From Coriobacteriia bacterium (GTDB lineage: Bacteria > Actinomycetota > Coriobacteriia > WRKU01 > JAENWW01): a stretch of DNA of 57,603 nt. A program made the translations under genes and the position numbers. Positions 42,550 through 53,147 of the stretch are shown here, in pieces (the stretch's first letter is position 1; the number at the start of each line of letters is the position of its first letter). Location: assembly GCA_016649875.1 (NCBI GenBank), contig JAENWW010000010.1:1-57603 (forward strand). Direction: 5' to 3'. Under the pieces are notes generated by a model. The model saw only the letters and a program-made list of their open reading frames with translations, made no database searches and was not told where the DNA came from.

Positions 42550-42610
42550 GGAAAAGTCCTCGCGTTTGCGGACTTCTCGTATTCGACTTTTCACAAGGAG
42601 TGATTCACAC

Positions 42611-43054
42611 GTGCGCATTGCACTCGCGTCCGATCACGGCGGTTTCGTCCATAAAGACATTCTCGTACAGTATTTGAAAGATGAGGGTCATGAGGTCATC
42701 GACTTCGGGACACGGAGCGCGACTGAATCGGTCGACTACCCCGACTATGCCCGCAAGGTGACGGATGCGGTTGCGAAAGGCGACGCCGACAGAGGGATTC
42801 TTGTGTGCGGTACCGGTATCGGAATGGCAATCGCCGCCAATAAGACCAAGGGTATCAGGGCGGCAAACATCGTATCTCCCGAGTTCGCTCAGCTTGCACG
42901 ACGGCACAACGACGCGAATATCCTCGCGCTTTCCGGGCGCTTCGTCGATATCGACATGAACAAGCGCATCGTCGACGTTTTTCTCACAACGGATTATGAA
43001 AAAGGACGTCATCAAAACCGTCTTGATAAAGTTACCGAAATCGAAAACGACTGA
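42611..43054 (+). CDS. rpiB: ribose-5-phosphate isomerase B
   Basis: The product has 147 residues from GTG 42611 (AAGGAG ahead; an earlier in-frame start at 42566 lacks a binding site). Motifs are [13 protein letters not shown] at the N-terminus and [17 protein letters not shown] with the catalytic cysteine of the RpiB/LacAB family, plus [15 protein letters not shown]. It interconverts ribose and ribulose 5-phosphates. Fourteen bases separate it from glyA. Confidence 0.94.
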   Translation: MRIALASDHGGFVHKDILVQYLKDEGHEVIDFGTRSATESVDYPDYARKVTDAVAKGDADRGILVCGTGIGMAIAANKTKGIRAANIVSPEFAQLARRHNDANILALSGRFVDIDMNKRIVDVFLTTDYEKGRHQNRLDKVTEIEND

Positions 43055-43068
43055 GAGGAAGAACCACC

Positions 43069-44316
43069 ATGTCACTTGAGAATCTCCGCGCCCAAGATGC
43101 CCAGTTGGCAGATGCAATCGATTGTGAACTTGTTCGCGAACGCGACACCATCGAATTGATTGCTTCTGAAAACTTCACTTCGCGCGCGGTCATGGAGGCA
43201 CAAGGCACCGTTCTCACCAATAAGTATGCCGAAGGTCTTCCCGGTAAACGTTACTATGGCGGCTGCGGATGCGTCGACGTCGTCGAGAATCTCGCTCGCG
43301 ACCGCGCGTGCGAACTTTTCGGTGCTGATCATGCCAATGTGCAACCGCATTCCGGTTCCCAAGCGAACATGGCCGTTTACTTCGCCAACCTCAACCCCGG
43401 CGACAAAGTGCTCGGTATGAGTCTCGCACACGGAGGCCACCTCACGCACGGCTCGCCGGTCAACTTTTCGGGAAAGTGGTTCGACATAGCTTCTTATGGG
43501 CTCGATCCCGAGTCGGAAACCATCGACTACGACGAGGTCGAACGAATCGCGCTCGCAGAAAAGCCGAAAATGATCATTGCCGGCGCCAGCGCATATCCGC
43601 GGGCCATCGACTTCGAGCGCTTTGCAGACATCGCGAAAAAAGTGAGTGCGGTTTTAATGGTCGATATGGCGCACATCGCAGGCCTGGTCGCCACGGGAGC
43701 ACATCAGTCTCCCATCCCGTATGCCGATTTTGTGACTTCGACCTCGCATAAAACGTTGCGCGGCCCTCGTTCGGGCTTCATCCTTTGTAAGGAAGAGTAT
43801 GCGAAGAAAATCGACAGTGCGGTGTTTCCCGGTCTTCAGGGCGGACCGCTCGAGCATGTCATCGCCGCCAAAGCGGTCGCTTTCAAAGAAGCCATGCAGC
43901 CTGAATTCAAAACCTATATAAATCAAGTGGTGATCAATGCCCGCGTAATGGGTGAGGCTATGGCCGAGGCCGGTCTTCGGCTCATCAGCGGGGGCACCGA
44001 TAACCATCTTCTACTTGTCGATCTTCGTCCGGCCGGCATCACCGGCAAGGATGCTGAAAAACTCCTCGAGTCAATCGGTATCACGTGCAACAAGAATGCT
44101 ATTCCAAACGACCCCGAAAGTCCTTTCGTCACATCGGGCATACGCGTCGGATCTCCCGCGATGACGACGAGAGGGTTCATGACCGATGATGCCCGCCTCG
44201 TCGGCGCTTTAATCGCTCGCGCCTTGTTCGAGCGCGGAAACCCGATGGCGCTCGGCGAAGTGCGTGCGCAAGTCGCAGAGTTGCTGGGTCGCTATCCTCT
44301 CTATCCCGGTCTCTAG
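43069..44316 (+). CDS. glyA: serine hydroxymethyltransferase
   Basis: The 415-residue PLP enzyme makes glycine and methylenetetrahydrofolate from serine. [20 protein letters not shown] is the conserved N-terminus; the PLP lysine K228 is in [27 protein letters not shown] binds cofactor; [18 protein letters not shown] (here [14 protein letters not shown]) closes the site. AGAGGAAG precedes ATG. It is co-transcribed with rpiB and possibly the next deaminase. Confidence 0.97.
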   Translation: MSLENLRAQDAQLADAIDCELVRERDTIELIASENFTSRAVMEAQGTVLTNKYAEGLPGKRYYGGCGCVDVVENLARDRACELFGADHANVQPHSGSQANMAVYFANLNPGDKVLGMSLAHGGHLTHGSPVNFSGKWFDIASYGLDPESETIDYDEVERIALAEKPKMIIAGASAYPRAIDFERFADIAKKVSAVLMVDMAHIAGLVATGAHQSPIPYADFVTSTSHKTLRGPRSGFILCKEEYAKKIDSAVFPGLQGGPLEHVIAAKAVAFKEAMQPEFKTYINQVVINARVMGEAMAEAGLRLISGGTDNHLLLVDLRPAGITGKDAEKLLESIGITCNKNAIPNDPESPFVTSGIRVGSPAMTTRGFMTDDARLVGALIARALFERGNPMALGEVRAQVAELLGRYPLYPGL

Positions 44317-44352
44317 ACCCGAAAGTATCATCAGAAGTATCGAGGAGACGTG

Positions 44353-44835
44353 ATGTCTGAGCAAATCGGCACGCAAACTGACGAAGACCGCCCCTCCTGG
44401 GATGAGTATTTCATGTCGATCGCCGACAAAGTGTCGGAGCGGTCGACCTGCATTCGTCGTCATGTGGGAGCCGTCGTTGTAAAAGACAAACGAATATTGG
44501 CGACGGGGTACAACGGTGCCCCGGTCGGTGTCGAGCATTGCACCACACGTGGCTGTTTGCGCGATCAATTGGGAATTCCGAGCGGTGAGCGCCACGAGCT
44601 CTGCCGCGGAACGCACGCCGAACAAAATGCACTCATGCAGGCTGCACGATACGGCATTCCCATCGATGGGGCGATGGTGTATTGCACCACCCAGCCCTGC
44701 ATACAGTGCGCCAAGATGCTCATAAATGCCGGCATCTGCGAAATCGTCTTCGAAGGGGAATATCCCGATGCACTCGCTCGCGAGCTTCTCGCTGAAGCGG
44801 GCATGCGCGTCAGAGTCTTCTCAGAAGAAAAGTAG
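44353..44835 (+). CDS. dCMP deaminase (ComEB-type)
   Basis: The product has 160 residues from ATG 44353, behind GAGGAG; the GTG at 44350 is too close. The zinc site is in [12 protein letters not shown] (HAE with catalytic glutamate) and [17 protein letters not shown] (PCxxC). The extra cysteine and histidine of dCMP deaminases ([11 protein letters not shown]) are also present, which separate it from cytidine deaminases. It makes dUMP for ThyX. The homologue in Bacillus is comEB, but no competence genes are seen here. Confidence 0.93.
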   Translation: MSEQIGTQTDEDRPSWDEYFMSIADKVSERSTCIRRHVGAVVVKDKRILATGYNGAPVGVEHCTTRGCLRDQLGIPSGERHELCRGTHAEQNALMQAARYGIPIDGAMVYCTTQPCIQCAKMLINAGICEIVFEGEYPDALARELLAEAGMRVRVFSEEK

Positions 44836-44847
44836 GTCGTATTTTTC

Positions 44848-45957
44848 GTGAGTTATCTTCATTACATAGCTCTTCTCGTGTGCGGTGTGCTCGTTACCGC
44901 GCTCGTCACACCGTTGGTCCGAGACCACGCGATAAAGAGACACATCCTGTCGATGCCCGGCGGTAGAAAGATTCATAAGCGCCCGGTTCCCGAAATGGGC
45001 GGAACCGCCATCATCATCGGGATGATTGCGGTGATTGTGCTTCAGATAATCGGTGAGAGTTTTTTTTCGTGGAAGGGCTTTTCCTCGGACTTGACGAGCG
45101 ATACGCTCGTGCTCATCGGCATCGGTGCCGGCGTTTTGGTGATATATGCCGTCGGTCTCATAGATGATCTCAAAGACATATCTCCGGGTCTGAAATTAAC
45201 AGGTCAAATCCTTGCCGCGCTCATCGTTTCGTTGTGTGGCTTGCGCATCAATTTCATATCCAATCCGTTCCAAGATTCGATAGTCAATCTCGGCCTCCTT
45301 TCCGTACCGGTGACGGTGGTGTACCTCGTAGCTTTTGCAAACATCATCAATCTCATCGACGGCCTCGACGGTCTTGCCGCAGGCCTTTCCGCAATCGCCG
45401 CGAGCAGTTTGCTCGTGCTGGCCGCAGGCGCCAATCAATTGACCGCCGCCATAATCGCCGCCGCGCTCATCGGCAGTTGCATCGGGTTTTTGTTCTTCAA
45501 TTTCAATCCGGCCTCCATCTTCATGGGGGATGAAGGCGCACTCACGCTGGGCTTTCTTTTGGGCATTATTTCGATGATGGGCGTGATGAAGACAACCGCG
45601 GCTATTGCCTTGGCCGTTCCTCTGCTCATCGTCGCGATCCCAATCTTCGATACCTTTTCTGCAATCGTTCGCCGAATGCGTCATCACACATCGTTCAAAG
45701 TGGCCGACAAAGGCCATATCCATCATCGGCTTCTCGGCCGCGGTTTCAATCAGCGGCAGACGGTTTTGATTCTTTATACGTGGTCTTTCGCGCTTGCCGT
45801 CGGGGGCTATGCCATTCGATATGCGCCGTTTTGGGTTCGCACCGTAACCTTAGTCGTGCTCTTCGTGGTCACAGGCGTTCTGACTTACTGGCTCGGTCTG
45901 TTCGAATCGGTGTATCCCGACGGGGAAAAGCAGACGAAAGAGCCCCGAAATCGATGA
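44848..45957 (+). CDS. undecaprenyl-phosphate N-acetylglucosaminyl 1-phosphate transferase (WecA/TagO)
   Basis: The 369-residue product starts at GTG 44848. It is an MraY-like membrane enzyme with about eleven helices. Catalytic aspartates are in AVGLIDDLKDI, NFNPASIFMGDEGAL holds the next acidic site, and HIHHRLLGRG is the histidine cluster. It transfers GlcNAc-1-phosphate to undecaprenyl phosphate, starting a cell-wall polymer or glycan. It ends about 100 bases before the ATP synthase genes; the linkage is frequent in Actinobacteria. The 103 bases after it hold TTGAC/GTCAA hairpin elements but no clear terminator. Confidence 0.92.
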   Translation: MSYLHYIALLVCGVLVTALVTPLVRDHAIKRHILSMPGGRKIHKRPVPEMGGTAIIIGMIAVIVLQIIGESFFSWKGFSSDLTSDTLVLIGIGAGVLVIYAVGLIDDLKDISPGLKLTGQILAALIVSLCGLRINFISNPFQDSIVNLGLLSVPVTVVYLVAFANIINLIDGLDGLAAGLSAIAASSLLVLAAGANQLTAAIIAAALIGSCIGFLFFNFNPASIFMGDEGALTLGFLLGIISMMGVMKTTAAIALAVPLLIVAIPIFDTFSAIVRRMRHHTSFKVADKGHIHHRLLGRGFNQRQTVLILYTWSFALAVGGYAIRYAPFWVRTVTLVVLFVVTGVLTYWLGLFESVYPDGEKQTKEPRNR

Positions 45958-46060
45958 TTTTCCTTCTGAATATTAATTGACGTTTAGGCTTGCGATAAGA
46001 AGCTGTCAACGGTACTATTTAAATGTTGTGTAATAGTCTTGTTACTTTTACGCATTTTTT

Positions 46061-46402
46061 ATGAGGGAGCGTTTAGCAGCGATTTTGGAAAGGGCGAACA
46101 TCATTCTCGAACAGCCGGCTATAGCCTGTTTTTTTGGGCTTTTTACGGGCGCGCTTATGATTCTCATTCTCGCCGTTTTTGCAAACATCGCTTCTGAAAA
46201 GAACCCTACCGCTAGCATGGCCTTAAGTATGATGGGCGTTATTCTGAGCACCGCATTCGGCATCGGAATATTGTTCGTCTATAAATGGCTCGCTAGTCAA
46301 GGATTTGTCTGGTTTGGTATAGCCACCATAGTCGGTTACTTTGTCGGTCTCGGTGTTTATACCGTTCAGAATATTCGCAAGATGTCGGATTCGAATCAAT
46401 AA
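46061..46402 (+). CDS. atpI: small membrane protein, probable ATP synthase subunit I
   Basis: The 113-residue product has three membrane segments at about 21-45, 54-76 and 83-104. Its position just before atpB, its size and topology are those of AtpI, an assembly factor for the c-ring. Sequence similarity to AtpI is too weak to claim by eye. ATG 46061 has no ribosome binding site; the preceding T-run and TTACTT suggest a leaderless transcript. Confidence 0.65.
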   Translation: MRERLAAILERANIILEQPAIACFFGLFTGALMILILAVFANIASEKNPTASMALSMMGVILSTAFGIGILFVYKWLASQGFVWFGIATIVGYFVGLGVYTVQNIRKMSDSNQ

Positions 46403-46414
46403 AAGGAGGGTTGA

Positions 46415-47248
46415 ATGTCAGCAGAAGCAGCAGGTTTGTCTCCTATGGAAAAACTGGTACCGGAAGTCAGTCATTATATTAAAATGCTTGATCCACTATC
46501 AGTTTCCGGTAGTAGAGCAAATCCGGTCAAGCTCGGTTGGAATGAGTTTGCACTGAGTACGTATATGATTTTCTTTATCATTGCGCTCATTTTGGTTGTA
46601 GCCGTAGTGTTTTGGGCGAAAAAACGTATGGCGCCCGTTCCGAAAGGTCGCGCGATTAACGCTTTCGAGGCGGTCGTCGATTTCGTGCGTAACAATATCG
46701 TCGGCGGATGCATCAAGCACGACGGAGAAAAGTACACCCCATTTATTTTGACGGTGTTCTTTTTTATTCTCGTCAGCAACTTGATCGGTCTTATCCCCGG
46801 TTGCAAGCCGAGTACGGGTACTGTAGGAGCAACTTTCTCATTGGCAATAATCGTGTTCGCGTACTTTACCGTTACCGGTGTTGTCAAAAAAGGCGGTTTC
46901 GGATACATAAAAGCTATTGTTCCCCATGGTCTTCCGAAAGCAATTGTACCGCTCATCTTCGTAATCGAGTTGGCCTCGATGTTGTTGCGACCGATTACGT
47001 TGGGCTTGCGTTTGTTTGCCAACATGTACGCGGGACACATTATTTTGGGAATCTTTGCTATTCTGACGAAATTGTTTATCTTGGCCCCATTTCAACATCA
47101 GGGCGTTTTAAACGCGTTGGTTTCGCCGGTGTGGTTCTTGCTTCTCGTCTTAATGTACACGCTCGAGGTTGCCATCGCAGGTATCCAGGCGTACGTCTTT
47201 ACGCTTCTCACCGCCGTCTATATCGATGGCGCGATCGGCGAGCACTAG
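46415..47248 (+). CDS. atpB: F0F1 ATP synthase subunit a
   Basis: The 277-residue product has six or so helices. The essential arginine lies in RPITLGLRLFANMYAGHIIL (RLFxNxxAGH signature), which faces the c-ring carboxylate. NLIGLIPGCKPSTGTVGATFSLA marks an earlier conserved helix. AAAGGAGG precedes ATG. It is part of the proton-translocating Fo sector. The order I-B-E-F-H-A-G-D-C is the standard bacterial operon. Confidence 0.96.
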   Translation: MSAEAAGLSPMEKLVPEVSHYIKMLDPLSVSGSRANPVKLGWNEFALSTYMIFFIIALILVVAVVFWAKKRMAPVPKGRAINAFEAVVDFVRNNIVGGCIKHDGEKYTPFILTVFFFILVSNLIGLIPGCKPSTGTVGATFSLAIIVFAYFTVTGVVKKGGFGYIKAIVPHGLPKAIVPLIFVIELASMLLRPITLGLRLFANMYAGHIILGIFAILTKLFILAPFQHQGVLNALVSPVWFLLLVLMYTLEVAIAGIQAYVFTLLTAVYIDGAIGEH

Positions 47249-47329
47249 AGATGTTTGCTCTATGCACGAGGCGAATGTCTTCGTGTCCGTTTAGTTAACC
47301 AGTGAGTGATTTCAAGGAGGATCTATACA

Positions 47330-47533
47330 ATGACAGGTTCAGTTAGCATTATCGGTTACGGCCTCGCCGTTCTCGGCGCAGGTATCGGTATTGGTATTGC
47401 CGGCGGTATGACTACCGGCGCAATGGCCCGCCAGCCGGAAATTTCAAGCACCCTACAGACGATCTTCATTTTGTCCGCTGCATTCATCGAGGCGCTCGCA
47501 CTTCTCGGCTTCGTTCTCTCCCTCATCAAGTAG
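47330..47533 (+). CDS. atpE: F0F1 ATP synthase subunit c
   Basis: The product has 67 residues from ATG 47330 with AAGGAGG ahead; an ATG at 47306 is rejected because it would extend across that site. Two helices are joined by a MARQPE loop, the conserved RQP that touches gamma and epsilon. The ion-carrying carboxylate is E54 in AAFIEALALLG. The glutamine and hydroxyl residues that mark sodium-binding c subunits (a Q in helix 1 and S or T after E) are missing, so proton coupling is likely. Confidence 0.96.
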   Translation: MTGSVSIIGYGLAVLGAGIGIGIAGGMTTGAMARQPEISSTLQTIFILSAAFIEALALLGFVLSLIK

Positions 47534-47573
47534 GGTTACGGTAATTCGACCAACCCTAGGAGGTATGGTATCA

Positions 47574-48176
47574 ATGAAGACTCGATTCGCACTAGCAACA
47601 CTCGTTGCATTTGCGACGCCGGCTGTTGCCATGGCCGCTGAAAGCGGTAGCGGAAAAGCGAGCGGTGGCATTATGGATAGCCCGATTATTCCTAACTTGG
47701 GTGAGTTCATCGTCATGCTCGTCGCGTTCCTGGTTTTGATGTTTGTTCTCAACAAGTTTGCATGGCCGATGATTCTCAAGGCGCTCGATGATCGTGCCGA
47801 GAACATCGAAGGTTCACTCAGAAAGGCCGAAGAGGTAAAGTTTGAAGCTGAGAATATCTTGGTCGAGTATAAGGCGAAACTCACCGATGCTCACAAAGAG
47901 GCTGCTTCAATCGTCGAAGCCGGTCGCAAAGCCGGCGAGGCTGCTCGTGAGGGAGTCATCGCAAAAGCCAACGAGGATGCGGCGGCCATCACCGCGCGTG
48001 CCCAGGCCGCCATTGAGGCTGAGAGGCGTTCTGCAGGTGCAGAGCTCGAGGCGCAGATAGCGGAATTCTCGGTAGCGATTGCAGGGAAACTTATTGGTGA
48101 GAAGCTTTCGGCACATCAAGATGCCAAGCTCATCGACCGATATCTCTCAGAGATGGGTAGCTTCAATGACAACTAA
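47574..48176 (+). CDS. atpF: F0F1 ATP synthase subunit b with signal-peptide-like N-terminus
   Basis: The product has 200 residues from ATG 47574; AGGAGG is ten bases ahead, while ATG 47565 would be only one base from it. The peripheral stalk subunit has one membrane segment (38-58, FIVMLVAFLVLMFVLNKFAWP), the usual FAWP boundary, then a long charged coiled coil. Before it lies a stretch with the look of a cleavable signal (MKTRFALATLVAF... ending AVAMA). Some lineages have such extended b subunits; processing cannot be decided here. It overlaps atpH by 11 bases. Confidence 0.94.
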   Translation: MKTRFALATLVAFATPAVAMAAESGSGKASGGIMDSPIIPNLGEFIVMLVAFLVLMFVLNKFAWPMILKALDDRAENIEGSLRKAEEVKFEAENILVEYKAKLTDAHKEAASIVEAGRKAGEAAREGVIAKANEDAAAITARAQAAIEAERRSAGAELEAQIAEFSVAIAGKLIGEKLSAHQDAKLIDRYLSEMGSFNDN

Positions 48177-48723
48177 GAGCGAGTCAATAAGGGTATATGC
48201 ACGCGCCCTCTTCGACCTCGCTCTTGCGAGCGATTCAGTAGATGCGACGGGCACCGGTCTTGCGAGTATGCAAGATGCGGTTGCTGCTAATCCGACGCTC
48301 TCTGACGCCCTCGCAGATGTTTCGCTGCCGGCAGCGAAAAAGGCAGCGATACTGCAAGAGCTTTTTGTCGGTGTCGCGCCCGAAGCATTGGGCATCGCGC
48401 TCATTTCCATAGAGCGCATTGGTGCACAAAGTCTCGGTTTACTCGTTGTGGCATTCGATAAGATTGCTGCAACCGAGCGAAACATTGTTGTTGCTGAGGT
48501 CACGACTGCGCATCCGTTGACGGATGCGTTGCGTGCATCACTCCAAGAGAAACTCTCCGCCAACATCGGTAAGCCGGTGTCGCTTCGTGAGCGCACCGAC
48601 GACAAATTGATCGGCGGGGTCCGTATCAACATTGCCGGACGCGTTTTGGATGGTTCGATTTCGAAACAGTTGACCTCCATTCGTTCGGTTCTTACGAATT
48701 CATCAGTAGGAGGTGAGGCGTAA
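48166..48723 (+). CDS. atpH: F0F1 ATP synthase subunit delta
   Basis: The 185-residue product starts at ATG 48166 inside the end of atpF. The N-terminal helical bundle begins RVYARALFDLA, and the C-terminus has IGGVRINIAGRVLDGSISKQL, the family signature. It links the b stalk to the top of F1. A GGAGG at its end serves atpA, whose ATG follows the stop directly. Confidence 0.95.
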   Translation: MTTKSESIRVYARALFDLALASDSVDATGTGLASMQDAVAANPTLSDALADVSLPAAKKAAILQELFVGVAPEALGIALISIERIGAQSLGLLVVAFDKIAATERNIVVAEVTTAHPLTDALRASLQEKLSANIGKPVSLRERTDDKLIGGVRINIAGRVLDGSISKQLTSIRSVLTNSSVGGEA

Positions 48724-50289
48724 ATGGTTCAGATTGATGCAGCAAAAATTAGCGAAGTATTGCATAAGCAACTTGACGACTTTAAGCCAGACCTCGATAT
48801 CCGTGAAGTCGGCAAAGTAATTCAAGTGGGCGATGGAATCGCACATGTGTCGGGTCTCAACGAGGCGATGCAAGGTGAGCTTCTCGAGTTCGAATGCGAG
48901 GACGGTCGTATCGTTTCAGGTTTGGCGCTCAACCTCGAAGAGAGCGAAATCGGTGCGGTTTTGATGGGCGACGTCGACGCCGTCGGTGAAAACGATGTCG
49001 TACGCACCACGGGTCGTATCGTCGAGGTTCCTTGCGGAAGAGGCCTTCTCGGCCGTATCGTCAACCCGCTCGGTGAGCCTCTCGACGGCAAAGGACCGAT
49101 TAAAGCCGAGGGTTATCGTCCTGTCGAGTTCAAGGCGCCGGGCGTCATTTCCCGTCAGCCGGTTCATGAACCCATGCAGACCGGTATCATGGCTATCGAC
49201 TCGATGATTCCTGTCGGTCGCGGTCAACGAGAGCTTATCATCGGAGACCGTCAAATCGGTAAAACCGCAATTGCAGTCGATACCATCATCAATCAAAAGG
49301 GTAACGGCGTAGTATGCGTGTATGTCGCCATCGGCCAAAAGGCCACGACGGTCGTCGCGCTTGCCGAAACACTCGAAGCGCACGGAGCACTCGAGTACAC
49401 CATCATCGTGGCGGCTGCAGCTTCCGAGTCGGCTCCGCTCCAGTACATCGCGCCTATGGCCGGTTGTGCAATGGGCGAGTATTTCATGTATAACGGTGCA
49501 GATGGGAAGCCTGCCTCCGCAAGCAATCCCGGTGGACATGTCCTCTGTGTCTATGACGACCTCTCGAAGCAGGCAGTCGCCTACAGGCAGATGTCGTTGA
49601 CACTTCGTCGTCCTCCCGGACGCGAAGCATATCCCGGTGACGTATTCTATTTGCACTCACGCCTTCTCGAGCGCGCCGTCAAGCTCAACGATGAAAACGG
49701 TGCCGGTTCATTGACCGCGCTCCCCATCATCGAGACGCAAGCCGGCGACGTTTCCGCCTACATTCCGACCAACGTGATTTCCATCACCGACGGTCAGATA
49801 TTCCTGCAGACGGAGCTCTTCTTCCAGGGCGTGCGTCCTGCTATCAACCCGGGTATCTCGGTATCTCGTGTCGGTGGTTCGGCACAAACCAAAGCCATGA
49901 AGCAAGTCGCGGGTTCGCTTCGTCTCGACCTGGCACAGTATCGTGAAATGGCTGCCTTCGCGCAGTTCGGCTCCGATCTCGACAAGGCGACACAGCACAC
50001 CTTGGCTCGCGGTGTTCGAGTAGTCGAACTCCTCAAGCAACCCCGCTATGAGCCACTGCCTTTCGAGGACCAAGTCGTAGCGATATTTTCCGTGTCGAAA
50101 GGCTTTGCGGACAGCGTCGCGCCTGAGCAAATTCAAGCGTTCAGAAATGGACTCATTGAGTTTGTGAAGACATCTCATCCCGAGATTCTCGAGGCGATTC
50201 GTGCCGAAAAGAAACTTTCGGATGAAACATCGGGTAAACTCTCAGCGGCAATCGAGGCCTTTCGGGCTTCCTTTGTAGTACCAGAGTAG
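48724..50289 (+). CDS. atpA: F0F1 ATP synthase subunit alpha
   Basis: The 521-residue product has a P-loop [13 protein letters not shown], non-catalytic in alpha but nucleotide-binding, and [21 protein letters not shown], the ATPase alpha/beta signature with the arginine finger (SRVG). [11 protein letters not shown] and the long C-terminal helical part ([17 protein letters not shown]) are intact. It is part of the F1 hexamer with atpD. Confidence 0.97.
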   Translation: MVQIDAAKISEVLHKQLDDFKPDLDIREVGKVIQVGDGIAHVSGLNEAMQGELLEFECEDGRIVSGLALNLEESEIGAVLMGDVDAVGENDVVRTTGRIVEVPCGRGLLGRIVNPLGEPLDGKGPIKAEGYRPVEFKAPGVISRQPVHEPMQTGIMAIDSMIPVGRGQRELIIGDRQIGKTAIAVDTIINQKGNGVVCVYVAIGQKATTVVALAETLEAHGALEYTIIVAAAASESAPLQYIAPMAGCAMGEYFMYNGADGKPASASNPGGHVLCVYDDLSKQAVAYRQMSLTLRRPPGREAYPGDVFYLHSRLLERAVKLNDENGAGSLTALPIIETQAGDVSAYIPTNVISITDGQIFLQTELFFQGVRPAINPGISVSRVGGSAQTKAMKQVAGSLRLDLAQYREMAAFAQFGSDLDKATQHTLARGVRVVELLKQPRYEPLPFEDQVVAIFSVSKGFADSVAPEQIQAFRNGLIEFVKTSHPEILEAIRAEKKLSDETSGKLSAAIEAFRASFVVPE

Positions 50290-50298
50290 GGGTAGCTG

Positions 50299-51183
50299 AT
50301 GGCGAACCTGAGAGACATCAAAAAGCGTATCACCAGTGTCCATTCGACACGTCAAGTTACGCGCACCATGGAGATGGTCTCGACGGCTAAGATTCGCAAA
50401 GCTCAAGAGAACATTGAGCATGCACGTCCTTATGCATTAGCTATTGCAAATATTTTGGGTAATGTGACGAAAACGACCGAGTCGATTCCGCATCCGTTGC
50501 TTGCAGTTCGTAAAGAGAAGAAGCGAGTTGCCCTCGTGGTAATCACTTCCGATCGTGGGCAAGCCGGCGGATTCAACTCGAACGTCATTCACTTGGCTGA
50601 GAAATATATGCATGCGCAAGAAGCGGCGGGTATCGAAGTCGAGCTGATTGCCGTAGGTAAAAAGCTCGTCGGATACCTTTCGTATCGTGACATCGTTCCC
50701 ACGCTGACTGTGACGGGAACCAGCGGTGCGCCGACTTTGGCCGATGCAAAAGTAATCGCCGGTCGCGTCATCCGCGAGTATGCGAATGAGGAAATCGACG
50801 AGGTCGTGATCATCTATAACCGGTTTGTCAATGTAGCGGTGCAGCATCCTGAAATTTCAACCTTGCTCCCTATTTCCCATGAGGAAATCAGCGGAGCCGA
50901 GGAAGAGGCTTCAAAGCGCAGTGCCGACTACATCTTCGAACCATCGGCGGAAAGTGTGCTCCAAACACTTCTTCCGGCATATGTGGAGGCTTTGATTTTC
51001 AGGTCTCTTATGGAGTCCGCAGCATCCGAGCACGGTGCTCGTCGCACAGCGATGAAAGCCGCAACCGATAATGCTACGGAAATGATTGAAACCCTGTCTC
51101 GGTCATATAACCGGGCACGTCAGGCGGTTATCACCACCGAGATTTCTGAAATCATCGGCGGCGCGGCCGCGCTGGAAGGGTAG
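50299..51183 (+). CDS. atpG: F0F1 ATP synthase subunit gamma
   Basis: The 294-residue central shaft subunit has long coiled coils at both ends: IKKRITSVHSTRQVTRTMEMV at the N-terminus, in part, and SYNRARQAVITTEISEIIGG at the C-terminus, the family signature. The middle Rossmann-like domain has VVITSDRGQAGGFNSNV. It rotates within the alpha/beta hexamer. The start has GGGGTAG ahead. No stop to downstream gap: atpD follows. Confidence 0.96.
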   Translation: MANLRDIKKRITSVHSTRQVTRTMEMVSTAKIRKAQENIEHARPYALAIANILGNVTKTTESIPHPLLAVRKEKKRVALVVITSDRGQAGGFNSNVIHLAEKYMHAQEAAGIEVELIAVGKKLVGYLSYRDIVPTLTVTGTSGAPTLADAKVIAGRVIREYANEEIDEVVIIYNRFVNVAVQHPEISTLLPISHEEISGAEEEASKRSADYIFEPSAESVLQTLLPAYVEALIFRSLMESAASEHGARRTAMKAATDNATEMIETLSRSYNRARQAVITTEISEIIGGAAALEG

Positions 51184-52623
<1,440 letters not shown>

Positions 52624-52637
52624 GGGGGTAACCGAGC

Positions 52638-53060
52638 ATGGCACGTTCCCTGACTGTTGAAGTCGTTACTCCATCGGCTACCGTCTATAAGGGTGAAGTC
52701 GAAATGGTCGTAGCTACGACGACCGGTGGCGAAGTGGGCATTTTGCCGCTTCACGCGCCCATCGTCGCCGAACTTGCGACCGGCGAACTTCGACTCAAAA
52801 AAGGTACCGCCGAGGAAACGGAAGTTTTCGCGACTTACGGCGGATATATCCAGTGTGCCGACGACCGAATGATTGTCCTCACGGACAATGCGGTAAATGT
52901 CAAAGATGTCGATATCAATGAGCTTGAGGGATTGCTCAAGTCACTCGAGGATCGCATCAAGTCGTTACCCGAAAGTGCGGTCGATGAGCGCGGTGGACTC
53001 ACTCGTGAATTCGAATGGACCACGAACATGTGCATGATTGCAAAACGTCATAAGAAATAG
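52638..53060 (+). CDS. atpC: F0F1 ATP synthase subunit epsilon
   Basis: The 140-residue product has an N-terminal beta barrel (LTVEVVTPSATVYKGEVEMV; GEVGILPLHAPIVAEL) and a two-helix C-terminal part that inhibits ATP hydrolysis when extended. The last 25 residues (REFEWTTNMCMIAKRHKK) lengthen the normal end. It is the last gene of the operon and is followed by a strong terminator. Confidence 0.94.
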   Translation: MARSLTVEVVTPSATVYKGEVEMVVATTTGGEVGILPLHAPIVAELATGELRLKKGTAEETEVFATYGGYIQCADDRMIVLTDNAVNVKDVDINELEGLLKSLEDRIKSLPESAVDERGGLTREFEWTTNMCMIAKRHKK

Positions 53061-53080
53061 TTCGTGTGAAGGTGGAATGA

Positions 53081-53117
53081 AGTCGGGTCTCCGTATCGAA
53101 GGAGGCCCGACTTTTTA
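53081..53117 (+). terminator. intrinsic terminator of the atp operon
   Basis: AGTCGGGTCTCC (53081-53092), loop GTATCGAA and GGAGGCCCGACT (53101-53112) form twelve pairs with one wobble, then TTTTTATTT. Confidence 0.92.
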
Positions 53118-53140
53118 TTTGTCGGTGTGTAAGGTATTCT
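53112..53140 (+). promoter_or_regulatory. candidate murA promoter overlapping the atp terminator tail
   Basis: TATTCT (53135-53140) lies eight bases before the murA ATG at 53148, which has no ribosome binding site, so murA may be leaderless. Seventeen bases upstream lies TTTTTA (53112-53117), the T-run of the atp terminator, as a weak -35. Confidence 0.35.
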
Positions 53141-53147
53141 TGTCTGT

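Noticed and set aside
47330..47533. Sodium-coupled ATP synthase
   Set aside because: The c subunit lacks the glutamine in helix 1 and the S/T after the glutamate that form the sodium site, so proton coupling is favoured.
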